From: Cristatella mucedo | Taxonomy: Eukaryota; Bryozoa; Phylactolaemata; Cristatellidae | DNA: 64,000 bases | Assembly (NCBI GenBank): GCA_009760855.2 | Contig: WPIO01000018.1 | Coordinates: 3,531,001-3,595,000 of the forward strand | Reading direction: 5' to 3' | Part shown: positions 1-10,560 of the stretch, one piece after another | How the letters are laid out: the number at the start of each line of letters is the position of its first letter | Numbering within the stretch: position 1 is the first letter of the stretch | Position numbers and translations under genes: made by a program | The notes under the pieces: generated by a model | Database searches by the model: none | Told to the model about the DNA's origin: nothing | What the model saw: the letters and a program-made list of their open reading frames with translations, nothing else

Positions 1-249
1 CTCAAAGACCCTCTCCTTGATGCACAACTTGACTAATTCAAGGAGAAGATCGGAGCTCATTCAGAGAAGCAAGGCGAGTAAGTATACCAGAACAAACTGG
101 ACTTTAAAGGTCATAACCAGGGACAGTATAACTAAAACATAGTAATTGAGGACTATTTGAGGTTTTCCGAGGAAGTAATTTGCAATATAGCCGGAAATTT
201 AGGAAATATACTTTTTTTTTTATTGCATTACTCTTACCCAGGTCGGAAC
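1..249. other. Unannotated left edge
   Basis: No coding exon, RNA gene or repeat is recognised here. It presumably lies in the large intron of the minus-strand LMO gene, whose second LIM exon is not in the window. Confidence 0.4.
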
Positions 250-352
250 TCAAGTCCTGCAGTAGGCTATCCTTGATTGCCCACGGCAAGCCGTGACAAT
301 AGCCGTTAAGCCTCTCCTGCCACTATATAAATCGGGCTTTTAAATGAGTTAA
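250..352 (+). repeat. SINE B fragment
   Basis: The segment matches the middle and 3' part of the tRNA-derived SINE B seen intact at 45341-45530: the B-box-like stretch with TCCTGCAGT, the paired block with a CCACGG-type core, and the end resembling GCTGTTAAATCAGCT. It is diverged and lacks the A-box half. Confidence 0.55.
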
Positions 353-1189
353 CCATATTTGCTGTTCTGTCCGACTACATGTATGTGAAAAGCAAGGTGT
401 CAGTTTTCTCATCAGAAGTGGGTTTAATTTCAAGGCACTGTCCTGGTCACAAAAGCAGAGTTATAAGTAATAGTGGCTATTTTCTATACTATTTAGGCTT
501 AAGCTGCTAGTGACAACAATTGCTTCACACCGTGTAATAATAGGATGCCGAAAGTGTGCCGATCCACAAGCCACTCTAACAAGTTCCTATGCTTGGCAAT
601 AAACCTATAAAATAATTTTTTAGTGTCAGTGTACAACATTTTGAATATGAGCATACGAGTGAGTACGGTAAAACTTAGAGGACGGCACGCTATAACATTC
701 GTGCCCTTCGTGATATTTATAGTAGTAAAGCTATAGTACAGCTACGATTAGTGTCCTTCCAAAAATACCTTGAAAGATACTTTATTAATCTGCACATGTA
801 GCTACAATGTGCACTCTCATCACTGAAATTGAACATCGAATTTTGAATTCAAAACGAACTGCAGCCTTATTTTGAATAACTTTCATAAGTATTTTCTATA
901 AGGGTCTGACTGCCCATAATTCGACTAACTCACCATCTATGTCACCGGGCATTCAGGCTCGACTTCTAAGGCAAACTTTGAGTTTCTCGTGATTTGGCTT
1001 TAAATGATGATGAGGTATTTTTAAAGCATCCTCTGGAAATTAAAAATCGTTCTATGCACATTACACGTGCTGGAAAGGAAGCACGACAATTGTTTGGTAA
1101 AAAACGTGCACGGCGTTAGCACGAAATAGCATACAAAGGTAAATTCACGAGGACGGAGCAAATGATGTGAGGAAAGGAAGAGATTTTAG
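353..1189. other. No recognised feature
   Basis: AT-rich sequence with no convincing exon. From about 1030 there are weak echoes of the LINE 3' untranslated region on the minus strand (GGAAAGGAAGCACGA-type words), too diverged to bound. Confidence 0.4.
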
Positions 1190-1575
1190 CTTCTTCTTAC
1201 TTGCTGCCAAGTCAGTGCATCTTGTGGCGTCAGCAGCGGGAGTGAGTTCCAGGCTGTGGGAGAAAGCGAAATGGAGAACCAGGCTCCGAGCGATTCGAGG
1301 CTTTAGGCTATAGTCCTAGCTAAACGACTGGAGTCCGAAGAGCGGTTGGTACGATGCCTGGCTGGGAAGTAGTTCGGATAGATGGCCGGGAGCAAGAGAA
1401 TGGAGAGACCTGAAGGTGAGCCACAGCACCGACGGAAGTTGATTGCGACCTGGCGACCACTGCAAGTCGGTGAGACTTGGTGTAGCTTGGCAGTAACGAC
1501 GTCCAGGACTGACAACCCTAAGCGCCGATTTTTGCACCAGCTGTACGGGTCTAAGCGCACAGGCATGAAGACCTG
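1190..1575 (-). mobile_element. Degenerate L2/CR1-like LINE fragment (RT C-terminus)
   Basis: Minus-strand translation around 1316-1537 carries the C-terminal landmarks of the window's LINE: a QKSALRVV segment ([12 protein letters not shown]), then a PSLTDLQW block ([12 protein letters not shown]), then LTFRSLHSLAP. It is 5'-truncated and frameshifted. GTGAGTTCCAGGCTGTGGGAG near 1240 matches the sequence just beyond this block in better copies. Confidence 0.7.
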
Positions 1576-1835
1576 CAGTTGGTGAGTTCCAGAAGATGGA
1601 TAAAATGCAAAATACACATGGAACGGCTTGAAGGTTGTATTCTTATCTATAATAAAAATTATAATGACACTTTTATATTGCAACTGGATAACTAAACCTC
1701 TTTGTCCAAAATGCACGTATGCTGGAAGGAAAGCACATAATGTCTGCACAATCCAATTGACAGGCTTCCTTTTCAGCTTACAAAAGGTGCCGAAAAAAGG
1801 GATCTAGTTATTTCAGGGAACCAAACAGTCGCTCG

Positions 1836-1880
1836 ATTATTATTATTATCATTATAATTATTATCATCATTATTAGTATA
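1836..1880. repeat. ATT/ATC trinucleotide microsatellite
   Basis: Imperfect TTATTATTATC units, the kind of simple repeat that ends most LINE copies here. The preceding sequence (about 1640-1800) may be an eroded LINE tail. Confidence 0.6.
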
Positions 1881-2334
1881 TTCCTGCCGCAGCACATGGA
1901 TGTTCACATAGGAGCGGGCCGTTGGTTCCCTACCGTCATGAGATTCGGAGTGAGAGAGTGTTTTCCTTCGAGCTCGTGCTCCTTCTTGTAACATGCATTC
2001 GCACCCGCTGTCTTGCTAATCATTCTCTTCCAGTTAAACCGCCGATAAAGCTCAGCGAGAGCACGACAAGAGATCAGCTCATAAAGCTCAAGTCGGCATC
2101 TGTCGTCTGTGACCTTTTTGGATGTATCCTGAATTGAATTTCAATATCCACTAAAGATGGTACTATCCACCTAAACTATTGTTCGAGGTTGAATGGACAT
2201 TTCTCCGTCGTAGGAAACAACCAACTAGTTTTTAACGTCAATATTCTTTGGAAGTTTCGGATTAGGATTGCTAATTCTGTCGTAATTGTCTCTTTACAAA
2301 CTGACATCGGCGGCATTGAATGCACACATTGCTT

Positions 2335-2650
2335 CACTGTCAAGTCGACGTACTTTCAGCTGAGGATTCTTATCAACACACTTATTTAGGACAGCATTTA
2401 GTGGGTCCCTGTGATTTGTCCTTCACGTGCTTATGCGTGCTGACACTGTGCATGCTGCCACTAACCACATTTGCATGCTGACCCTGTACATGTCACCCCT
2501 AACCATATTATTCATTTTGTTTGTTTTTCAAGCATGATTTTACTTACCATTCAATTGCATTTCCCTTTGCAGCAAATGTAAAGCGCCTAGAAAGAGATCA
2601 AGTTCTCTGAGGGCGCTTTATCAAGCGCATTATTATTTTTATTATTATCA
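2335..2650 (+). mobile_element. L2-like LINE 3' end
   Basis: It starts with a scrap of reverse transcriptase (a YFQL codon run) and the last codons (HLF-type), then the full 3' untranslated region shared with 58260-58515: paired TGCTGACACTGTGCATG motifs, TTTCCCTTTGCAGCAAATG, the AAAGCGCC...GGGCGCTTT stem-loop, then ATT repeats. Much of the RT is missing between the scrap and the C-terminus, so this copy is internally deleted or a chimera. Confidence 0.85.
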
Positions 2651-2689
2651 AAATAAGGGCCTGCTTAAGCAAGAGTATGACAGCCAAAG

Positions 2690-3075
2690 CTTACCCCTTC
2701 GAGAAATCTCGTCTAGATTACTGCAATCCCCTTTATTCAGGACTACCGACCTTTAACCTCTCGTTAGACGACCATGTCAGCTCCACAGTCCAATCTGCCT
2801 ATTTTCAGCTTCATAACATTGCTAAAACTCGAGCTTGTTTAGATAGGGATACCACGTCCAAGTTGGTCCATGCATTCGTGACATCCCGTCTCGACTTCTG
2901 CAACTCACTGCTTACTGGCCTACCAGCATGTGCGATCAGGCGATTGCAGCTGGTGCAAAACTCAGCAGCTAGGCTGGTCTGCCGTGAGCGTCGAAGTTGC
3001 AACATCACACCACTTCTCGCCGACCTGCACTGGCTACCAGTCAAGCAACGGATCGACTCTAATCCAAAACACTCG
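2690..3075 (+). mobile_element. LINE reverse transcriptase fragment, chimeric
   Basis: Translation shows [19 protein letters not shown], then [20 protein letters not shown], then [15 protein letters not shown], matching residues about 350-450 of the RT at 57600-57990. It is preceded by a second, diverged copy of a downstream motif (SRLDYCNPLYSGLP), so two RT pieces are joined out of order. Homology is lost after about 3060. Confidence 0.85.
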
Positions 3076-3270
3076 ACTCGGTGCAAGCTACCAACGGTGC
3101 CACCCTCGTTTGCCTATCGGAGGCTGGCCAGAAGGGTTCATCCTTCGGATTGACATCTCGTCGGCTACAGGGGCCCAGCTGCTGAACGCTTCGCGTGTGG
3201 CGTCTACCGACGTGTACGTCTCTGACGCTTGACGCAGGCGAAAGGCGGCGGTAAAAGGCTCTGATCGCCG

Positions 3271-3766
3271 CTTCTCATCCGAGTCGGCCGCTTCTCATCC
3301 GAGTCGGCCGCTTCTCATCCGAGTCGGCCGCTTCTCATCCGAGTCGGCCGCTTCTCATCCGAGTCGGCCGCTTCTCATCCGAGTCGGCCGCTTCTCATCC
3401 GAGTCGGCCGCTTCTCATCCGAGTCGGCCCGCTTCTCATCCGAGTCGGCCGCTTCTCATCCGAGTCGGCCGCTTCTCATCCGAGTCGGCCGCTTCTCATC
3501 CGAGTCGGCCGCTTCTCATCCGAGTCGGCCGCTTCTCATCCGAGTCGGCCGCTTCTCATCCGAGTCGGCCGCTTCTCATCCGAGTCGGCCGCTTCTCATC
3601 CGAGTCGGCCGCTTCTCATCCGAGTCGGCCGCTTCTCATCCGAGTCGGCCGCTTCTCATCCGAGTCGGCCGCTTCTCATCCGAGTCGGCCGCTTCTCATC
3701 CGAGTCGGCCGCTTCTCATCCGAGTCGGCCGCTTCTCATCCGAGTCGGCCGCTTCTCATCCGAGTC
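3271..3766. repeat. 20-bp minisatellite, about 25 units
   Basis: Head-to-tail copies of a 20-bp unit CTTCTCATCC + GAGTCGGCCG. By eye the units are identical apart from one extra C near 3430 that shifts the register by one base. Each unit has a CGGCCG palindrome. No open gene spans it; the unit is not a multiple of three, so a reading frame would recur every 60 bp. Confidence 0.97.
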
Positions 3767-3824
3767 CTCGGAGGAACTGCTCTTCGATTGAGCACGTTCC
3801 CCCCGGGGCAGATCGTGGTGTCCA

Positions 3825-3990
3825 ATTTCGATCATAATTTATTTAAATTTTAATTAACCGATCAAATCAAATTTAATTAATAAAATTTTCGTTTTAATAA
3901 TGTTATAGCTTTAATTTCGTTTTAATAACGATTATCGTTTTAATTTTAAGTTTAATTAAATCAATTTCATGAAAATTCATCAACTGTACC
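3825..3990. other. Strongly AT-rich tract
   Basis: Sequence dominated by TTTTAATTTAATTAA-like words directly after the GC-rich minisatellite. No coding potential; the base composition changes sharply. Confidence 0.6.
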
Positions 3991-4382
3991 CAATTCGGCT
4001 TTGAGCACTCGAAGGCGCTCGGCAGGGGCCTCTGCAGATGGCTCTAAGAAGAACTAAGAACCAATCCACCTCGGCACATCAGCAGAAAAGCAGAAAAGAA
4101 AAGCAAGAAAAAGTGACGCCTCGGAAACTTAAGAAACTGCGAACGTTCACGCCTCACCGTCGAAGGCTCGCTCACCCCGCGTTTTAGCCCGTGAAAAAAG
4201 CGACTACCGCTCTTGAGAGAAACCCTTTAAATGTGCTCGCCAAAGCACGATGCCCGACTAGCCTAAAAAGTTGATGAATCCACACCCCCGCCCGGTAGAC
4301 CACTCACAGAAAGCCTGGAAAGCCACTTAGCAGGAGCTACGAGGTTACACCAGCTATTTAAGCAGTTGGGGGCTTGAAGGCA

Positions 4383-4572
4383 GCCGTGATGGCACACTAG
4401 GTAATGCGGTTGCTTTCACGACCTCGGTCTCGAGGTCGTGCGTTCGAATCCTGCGGTGGGCAATGCTTTGTTGCCACTGTAAGCAAGCAGTGGTTATACC
4501 CGTAAGGGCTCTTCTGTCGCAGACGAAAAACAACTTCTACAAAAGAGGCTGTTAAATCAGCTAGTATTGTTT
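4383..4572 (+). repeat. SINE B copy
   Basis: tRNA-derived SINE. An A-box-like TGGCACACTAGG, a self-complementary CACGACCTCGG...GAGGTCGTG arm, and a B-box-like GTTCGAATCC are followed by the SINE B body with its CCACTGTAAGC...GCAGTGG pairing, AAGGGCTCTTCTGTCG, and the end GAGGCTGTTAAATCAGCTAG. An extra short stretch sits before the 3' end compared with 45341-45530. Confidence 0.85.
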
Positions 4573-4950
4573 GAAGAGCAGCAACTTCGGTTGGGGCAAC
4601 CGGCCTCCTCTCTTGGGCAAGACTTGCACGTGGGTGGGGTTGCTTCCGAAGCGAACCTACTATACTCAAGGTCAGCTATTTTCGATTCCCAATCTCGGGC
4701 TGAGGTCATATTGGTAGCACTGCTTGTCGAAAGCCAGCTTCCGGGTCGTCGACTTTCACCGAGTGGCTGGAAAAGCAGCATTAGACGCGTCTCGGGCGCG
4801 AGCTGCATCGACGTGGGCGGCATCCGGTTGCAAAAGTCAGCACAGATTCATGAGTACTGCGAACAATCTCTGTTGGTAAGCCAGTCTCCGAGGACTGCTT
4901 CGCCGGGTCGTCGGTTACAAATGGAATCGAAGCTTTCGCTGCTCACTAAC

Positions 4951-5070
4951 TAGCCGATTCAACTGCCTCATTCATATAGCAGTGGCCAATAAAGGATCGC
5001 CTACTGCACGACTCAAAACCACGAGGCGGGCCGTGAAGTGCCAGCACCTAACCACTGGGCCAAGACCCGA
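4951..5070 (-). repeat. SINE B-like copy
   Basis: Reverse-strand SINE B: its 3' end (CTAGCCGATTCAACTGCCTC on the plus strand), the AATAAAGGATCGCC block and a tRNA-like end (ACTGGGCCAAGACC). The middle is shortened. Confidence 0.65.
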
Positions 5071-5165
5071 AAGGTTACAGCCAACGAGTTTGAGTTTCAA
5101 CCGGATGCTACGGTAGCCGGCTAATGCTTGTAGTTATCGGTCCAGGAAGCCGGTTCGTTCTTTGC

Positions 5166-5302
5166 GCCAAGCTGGTTTGGCCCAGCCCAGCGGTTAAGGC
5201 GTTAAGGCCGAGGTCGTGGGCTCGAGCCCCGTGGCATATGTAAAGCGCCTGAATAGAGAATAACTTCTCTTAGGGCGCTATACAAATGAATTATATTCAT
5301 TT
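5166..5302 (+). repeat. SINE A copy (tRNA head, LINE-like tail)
   Basis: The tRNA-like head has CTGGTTTGGCCCAGC (A-box region) and GGGCTCGAGCCCC (B-box region). It joins TGTAAAGCGCCTGAATAGAG...CTCTTAGGGCGCTATA, the same stem-loop as the LINE 3' end, then AAATGAATTATAT. Confidence 0.88.
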
Positions 5303-6067
5303 GTGCCAGAAGGCTGACGAAAGTAAAAAGAACCCTGGCACGAACGATTCAACCACTGCACCTTCGGCCTTCTGTCCTTTCTACCCACGGAATGAGTCTC
5401 AAGCAGGGTACATTTTCGCACAAAAACCCAGAACGAAGGAGGGCCGTCGGCCGAGGGCTGAGCAATGGAAAATGTTTACAGCGGGAGGGGAGAGATCCAG
5501 CAGCCTCTGGGAACTCACGCCTGAAATAAATAAACTGGGCGGCCTCCAGACGAAGCAAAAATGCATCTGCAGCGAACCATGAACCGTCGTTTGAACAGAT
5601 CTCAAGGGCGAGCATTCGATCGTAGCCTCTTGCCACGGTCGACACGCGGGAGAGACTTCGCCGAAATAGCGTCTCGAACGACGATTTACATAATTCGACA
5701 CTATAGCACCGCCGAACGCAGAAGCCACGGTCGCTGAGGAATTCGACCGCGACCGAACCCTCACCTCCTCCTGCCGCTGCCTGAGACTGGAATCTCAAGT
5801 GCGGTCAGTCTCGAAGCCGCAGCTCGGCTACTAGGCCGTCATGCCAGGCGCAGTTGCTGAGCACCCAGCCCCGGCTCTCGAAACCGCCCGGCTGGCGCTA
5901 GCTCGGACTCGGCCGAGATGCATGCCTCACATCACATTCGGCAGCGCCTATCGAAAGTCGCGTCAGTGCCGAGCGCCCAATCGCTGGCATCGCTTCGCCC
6001 GAGCCTTTGCAATGAAGATTTCTTCGCAGCCATTCGCCCCTTCCCCTCTCATACGGATGTCTATGTC
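5303..6067. other. No recognised feature; moderately GC-rich
   Basis: Overlapping open frames on both strands lack splice sites in matching positions and resemble no family I know. A non-coding or diverged exon cannot be excluded. Confidence 0.35.
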
Positions 6068-6346
6068 TAAGTCTGTATACCTCCATCTGTAACTCCAAAA
6101 AGCCCTAAAGGCTATGTAGGTGTTATGCAGGGGAGAGTTTTATTTAGCCCACTCACAGCCTAATTGGCTTTCGGTACGCATTCGGTGGCCAATAGACTTC
6201 ATCTCACACAGCAAAAAGAAAGTGGGAAGCATAACATAGTCACGAGAGCAGTTGAGGTAGTGAGTAACCTGGAAGTAGCAGCTCAGGACGGCTAGAAAAG
6301 ATGTGCAATAGTCGGCAGCAGGACAGTAGTTAAGACTTCAGCTCTT
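6068..6346 (-). repeat. Repeat U copy
   Basis: Homologous to 18876-19130 on the same strand and to 55290-55529 and 45030-45220 on the plus strand. Shared landmarks are TTCGGTACGCATTCGGTGGCC, GACTTCATCTCACACAGCAA, AGAAAGTGGGAAGCATA and GAGCAGTTGAGGTAGTGAGT. Similarity to the 18.9-kb copy ends at about 6346, just inside its endonuclease-like part. Confidence 0.75.
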
Positions 6347-7724
6347 GGGGACTAGCTGAAAACTCGAATAGTAGGACAATATACAGTTAATCAACGGTGG
6401 GCTAATAAAAAATGGTAATATCAAGCTAGCATTTCTTTTTCGGACGTCCCTCTTGCCCTGCTTAGCCTACCGAGACGAAAATAGTTTACGCCTAGCAGCA
6501 TCAACAGCAGCGACAGAGTGCTACCACGACGGCATTATTAAACCGCCGGCTGCGAGCACAATGCGGCCATTGAAGTACAACGATCAAAGCACTGCAAAGA
6601 ACAGTGCAGAGATTCTCACTCAATGAGTGGCATCATGGCTAGCAGTAGAGACTGGAGAATTGTTGTCGGTGTTTAATTAGCCAATCTTCACACGGCGGTC
6701 TAAAATTGCCCCAGACGGTGACATGCCGTGCAGGGCCGCACGAAGGTGCCCTTAAGTTCGAGCAAACTCGGCGACGCACTGGCGCTAAAAGAGTCACAGA
6801 CACCGAGGAATCTGCGAATAGCGGGCCATCGTCGAGACCGACCAAGTTGACGATGCAACGCTGCTTCGCCCGTAAGTAGTAAAAACAGAAGAAAGTCAGA
6901 AACAGAAACAGATCATCAGAAACAGAAGAAGTCAGAAATCACAAACAGAAGAAGTCGAAAGAAGTTCGCGTTTCTTACACAGTAGGCAGCTCTCGCAGCC
7001 GTGAGGCGACAGGGTTGGACGGCACTTGAAATGCTTGAACTAAAAAGGCGTCGGTGGGTGACCGGGTGGCAGAGGCACGTAGGGGCGTGTATGTGGGCGT
7101 GTATGTGGGCGCGTATGAAGGTGGGATTCTCGCTGGGCTCCCATCTGGAATCGCCAGCAATAGCAGCCGACAGTCACCCACGGCACAGGACACCGGACCG
7201 TCGAGATAGTTCTGCCTGAAAGGGCTGCTGCCACGAGAATTTAATGGCGACCCCTGTATTGACACTATTAGAAACTTCGTGCATCATACTTTGTATACGA
7301 AGGCTATAATCACAGCTTCCTATGCTAAATAAGCTTGGATATAACGAGAATCGGTCGGCTCGTAAGCGCCGAGAGTCTGACAATCGCCTCCGGCATCTGC
7401 CACCTGCACCGGTACTAACCTTGCTTCCTCTCAGTCCAAGTTAAAGACACGTGATGGTTTGCTCGGGATTCTCCGAGCCCAACTAGGAACGTGCACTTTT
7501 TTGTTCTTTTTCGAGCTTCGCGTGCCTACAGGTGCACGAGAGGTCTTACTAACCAGCTGATTTGAGCGTCTTTTTGTGTGCTTTAGCAAGCTTGTCTAAG
7601 TGTGATACCTCGCTGGTCATATACTCAGCCTACTGTTTCTATTGCAGGCGTGCTGTAAAGCACTTGGGTAGTGATTCGTTTTTCTCAGGGGTCATACAAG
7701 CTACTAATTATTATTATAATGCAA
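6347..7724. other. No recognised feature
   Basis: Mixed-composition sequence with a short run of CAGAAACAGA-type repeats near 6890-6960 and a GTGTATGTGGGC repeat near 7085-7115. Open frames here are short and mutually overlapping. No LIM domain is encoded, so the second LMO exon is not here. Confidence 0.4.
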
Positions 7725-7805
7725 TCGTGCTTCCTTTGCAGCATGTGTAAAGTGCCTAGAAAGAGATCTAGTTCTCTGATGGCGCTTTATCGAATGTATT
7801 CTTAT
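7725..7805 (+). mobile_element. LINE 3' tail fragment
   Basis: CTTCCTTTGCAGCATGTG followed by the stem-loop AAGTGCCTAG...TCTCTGATGGCGCTTTATC, matching the last ~80 bp of the LINE. The upstream untranslated region is absent or unrecognisable. Confidence 0.75.
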
Positions 7806-7919
7806 CATTACTGCACTGAGAGTCTACGAATGGAGCAGCCACTCTCGTGCCTGTATTGATTTTGCCAGATAGTTAATAGCAAAGAGTCGAATGCAACCAA
7901 CAACTTAATATAAAATATA

Positions 7920-8060
7920 GAAATATAATTAATTTCTAAAGCGCCCTTAGGGAACTTAACCCCTATTCTCAAATCTCCATTCTTTATATATCGAGCCCCT
8001 TACCTCGGCCTGACCCCGGTCAGGGCAAGCACCTTAACCAATGGGCCAAACCAGCAAGGC
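7920..8060 (-). repeat. SINE A copy
   Basis: On the plus strand it reads tail first (AAAGCGCCCTTAGGGAACTTAA), then the body, the B-box complement and the A-box complement ending GGGCCAAACCAGC. Part of the B-box area is altered. Confidence 0.8.
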
Positions 8061-8287
8061 AGCTTATGGTTCAAACTCAGGCGTTTGGGTTCATTTCATG
8101 GCTACGAGCAGTAGCGATCGCAGATTCGGTCTCCTATTGTCTTTGCAATTCATTTTCAGAGCCGGTCAAGCGGCCTCGAGGACTGCAAACCTGTCGAGCA
8201 CCACGGTGTTGACCACCCTCGACGAGCTCGAGCAGACAACATCCCTTATCCTTCCCTTCTTTCGTTTGGAGCCTTGAACTTTATATA

Positions 8288-8447
8288 AAAATAATATAAT
8301 TCATTTGTATAGCGCCCCAAGAGAACTTAACTTAATCTCTATTCAGGCGCTTCACATATACCACAGGGCTCCTCGAGCCCACGACCTCAGCCAGAACTTG
8401 GTCGGGGCGAGCACCTTAACCGTGGTGAGCACCAAACCAGCTTGGCA
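8288..8447 (-). repeat. SINE A copy with small duplication in the head
   Basis: Tail (ATAGCGCCCCAAGAGAACTT), CAGGCGCTTCACATAT, CTCGAGCCCACGACCTCAGCC and a head ending ACCAAACCAGCTTGG. A GTGAGCACC-type word is repeated in the head. It lies just downstream of the LMO exon, in its intron. Confidence 0.85.
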
Positions 8448-8804
8448 CCGTACCGAGTCGCTGTACGTTTGCCAGCTCGGCAGCATTTCCGGTCGTCGGT
8501 GAAACCGCTCCTGCCCGACTGGCGTTTGCTGAACTGCAGGAATCTAGCCGAGCGCCGGATTCTGCAAGGACTCGGGATCCAGTGCGAACGTGCACCGGAA
8601 GCTAGTGCTGAGCAAAACGCTGTCGGTTCTCGAAGAAACAAACTGCTGGCCGTAGCCGGTGAGGAGAGGCAGGCGGGAGGGAGGGGGGCAGGCAGGCCGG
8701 CCGGCCGGGCAGGGCAGTGTAGGGCCGCAGCCGCTACGACGGCACTGGGACAATGCAGAGGAGAATGCGGGGAGCAGAGCTGGAGGCAGCAGGTGGACAC
8801 TCAC

Positions 8805-9130
8805 CTCAGGTAGTCTTTTTTGCACAGCTTGAGCTCGGCCTTGAGATACAGCGTGGAGCCGACCTCTCCCAGCCGGCAGTCGCAGCACGAGCATTTGAGA
8901 CAGTCCTCGTGCCAGTAGCTGTCCAGGGCTCGCAGCAAGTAGCGATCCTGTATGGTCCTGCCGCAGCCGCTGCACACACGCTGCTGCTGCTGCTGGTGAG
9001 AGTGCGGCAGCTGCGGCTGTCCGTAGGGGCTCTTGGCGACTGCAGAGCCGCAGCCGGAAGGCGGTCCGGCTGTGCAACAGGCACCGCTGCTCTTGGTCTG
9101 CTGCATGCCACTGCCCACTCGTTCGTCCAT
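8805..9130 (-). CDS. LMO: LIM-only protein (LMO1/2/3 class), first coding exon with LIM1
   Basis: This exon encodes the N-terminus and first LIM zinc-binding domain of a LIM-only nuclear adaptor. In animals such proteins bridge LDB1-type cofactors and bHLH/GATA factors without binding DNA. The first ~50 residues are a low-complexity leader with a Gln run from CAG repeats. LIM1 then follows: [35 protein letters not shown] and a final C-KKDYLR, giving all eight zinc ligands in normal spacing. DRYLL and GEVGSTLY point to LMO1/2/3 rather than LMO4. The ATG at 9130 has A at -3 and G at +4. A strong donor (GAG|GTGAGT) ends the exon at 8805 after two bases of the Arg codon; unspliced, the frame stops at once. 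LIM2 is not in the window, so the next intron exceeds 8.8 kb. Confidence 0.9.
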
Positions 9131-9720
9131 GATGGCCCGGCTGCTGCAACTGCCGAGAATAGTGGGACCGTGTCACGCCCTCCGCGAGTCGTCGTAGGGC
9201 TCGGCTGCGGCCTCGACGATAGCAAAGGGGAGCACCGCAGCACCAAGCTCCGTGGTGGTGGTGGTGGTGGTGGTGGCAAAATGCGGGAAGCAGCAGACAA
9301 TCGAGAAAACCAGGTCGACCAACGCAAGGCCCACCTGCGGTGCAGCCAGCGGCTCCGAAGCGGTCGCGTTTAATAACCGGCCGCAGCCGCAGCAGCAGCA
9401 GGAGATCGGCTCGGGGAGGAGCAACGAGAGAGAAGAGAGAGATACGATACGATACGATCAGTGCGGTCTGGGAATGGCCTGCAGTCATCGCGGCGGGACG
9501 GAGCTCTTGGCAAATTAGAAGAGGAACAGTCCGACCGGTCCCACTGGCAGCGGTGGCGACACGGCAATCCTCGCGAGGCGGCCTCTCCCACTGCTCGGTG
9601 CCGAAGAGTGGCATTGTGCCGGAGATCGTGGACTAATGCGCTGGTTAATAGTTGTATTGTGAGCGGCCAACCGAGCCCCGTGGCCTCATCAAGCCGAGCT
9701 GGCAAGGCTGCAGCAGGCAG
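9131..9720 (-). promoter_or_regulatory. Probable 5' untranslated region and CpG-rich promoter of LMO
   Basis: CpG-rich sequence directly upstream of the LMO ATG, with a GTG/CAC trinucleotide run (about 9250-9276) and a short GATAC repeat (about 9440-9460). No TATA box or definite start site could be assigned. Long frames on both strands look like effects of GC richness. Confidence 0.5.
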
Positions 9721-9959
9721 TTTCTAGCGCCCTTTCACGGCGACAGTCAATTAAATCGAGCTGATAAGACGACTGAAAACGTGCGCAGCAGCAAAGCATA
9801 CGCTCACACGCCACATTGCTTGCAGCCCAGCTGCGGCTGCTGCATGTCATCTACGGCGGCCGGAGCGGTAGGTCCATCACAGTCTCTGAGGGACCGGAGC
9901 ATAATGAGAAATTGTTAGGCCACACACATGTAGACCGAGTAGTGACCACCACATCTCTC

Positions 9960-10036
9960 TGCATCTCTTGCTCTGTCTGTCTGTCTATCTATCTATCACC
10001 CGTCCCCTCTCTCCCTCCCTTATCTACTCCCCCCTA
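9960..10036. repeat. TCTG/TCTA tetranucleotide-rich stretch
   Basis: Short runs of CTGT and CTAT tetranucleotides followed by pyrimidine-rich sequence, with no coding content. Confidence 0.5.
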
Positions 10037-10042
10037 AAGTTT

Positions 10043-10180
10043 AGCCGATTGAACAGCCTCATTTTAGATAATGGCAGAACCGCCTTAACGGCTATCACCA
10101 CTGCTTGGAGTGGTCAATAAAAGATCCTTCACCGAACCAACGACCTGCGTCGTGAAGAGTGAGCACCTTACCCCCTGGGC
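10043..10180 (-). repeat. SINE B copy
   Basis: Reverse-strand copy: AGCCGATTGAACAGCCTCAT (3' end), GGCAGAACCGCCTTAACGGC, CACCACTGCTTGGAGTGGT, and a tRNA-like end with GACCTGCGTCGTGAAGAGTG. It runs straight into the pyrimidine microsatellite. Confidence 0.8.
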
Positions 10181-10560
10181 TCTCTCTCTCTCTCTCTCAG
10201 CCTTCTCTGGCCTCTCTCTTTCCCTCACCCTTCTCTCTCTCTACCACCCCTTTCTCTCTTCTCTCTGTCTCTTTCTAACCCCCTCTCTCTCTTTCTAGCC
10301 CCCTCTCTCTGTGTGTGTCTCTCTCTCCCTCTCTCTGTGTGTCTCTCTCTCTCTCTCTGTGTGTCTCTCTCTCCCTCTCTGTGTGTCTCTCCCTCTCCCT
10401 CTCTCTGTGTCTCTCTCTCTCTCCCTCTCTCTGTGTCTCTCTCTCTCTCTCCCTCTCTCTGTGTCTCTCTCTCTCTCCCTCTCTGTGTCTCTCTCTCTCT
10501 CCCTCTCTCTGCGTCTCTCCCTCTCTATATCTTTCTCTTTCTCACTCATCTCGCTATCTT
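10180..10560. repeat. CT-rich microsatellite cluster with GTGT interruptions
   Basis: About 380 bp of (CT)n with regularly spaced CCCTCTCTCTGTGTCT-like units of roughly 25-30 bp, a minisatellite-like arrangement within a dinucleotide repeat. Long open frames here are pure repeat. Confidence 0.95.

Noticed and set aside
3271-3766. Possible CRISPR array (regular short units)
   Set aside because: Units are contiguous with no variable spacers, and the surrounding genome is animal, so it is a minisatellite.
8544-9614. A 356-codon minus-strand frame overlapping the LMO exon
   Set aside because: It is a shifted frame of the LMO region; the LIM zinc ligands, good ATG context and donor all belong to the 9130-8805 frame.
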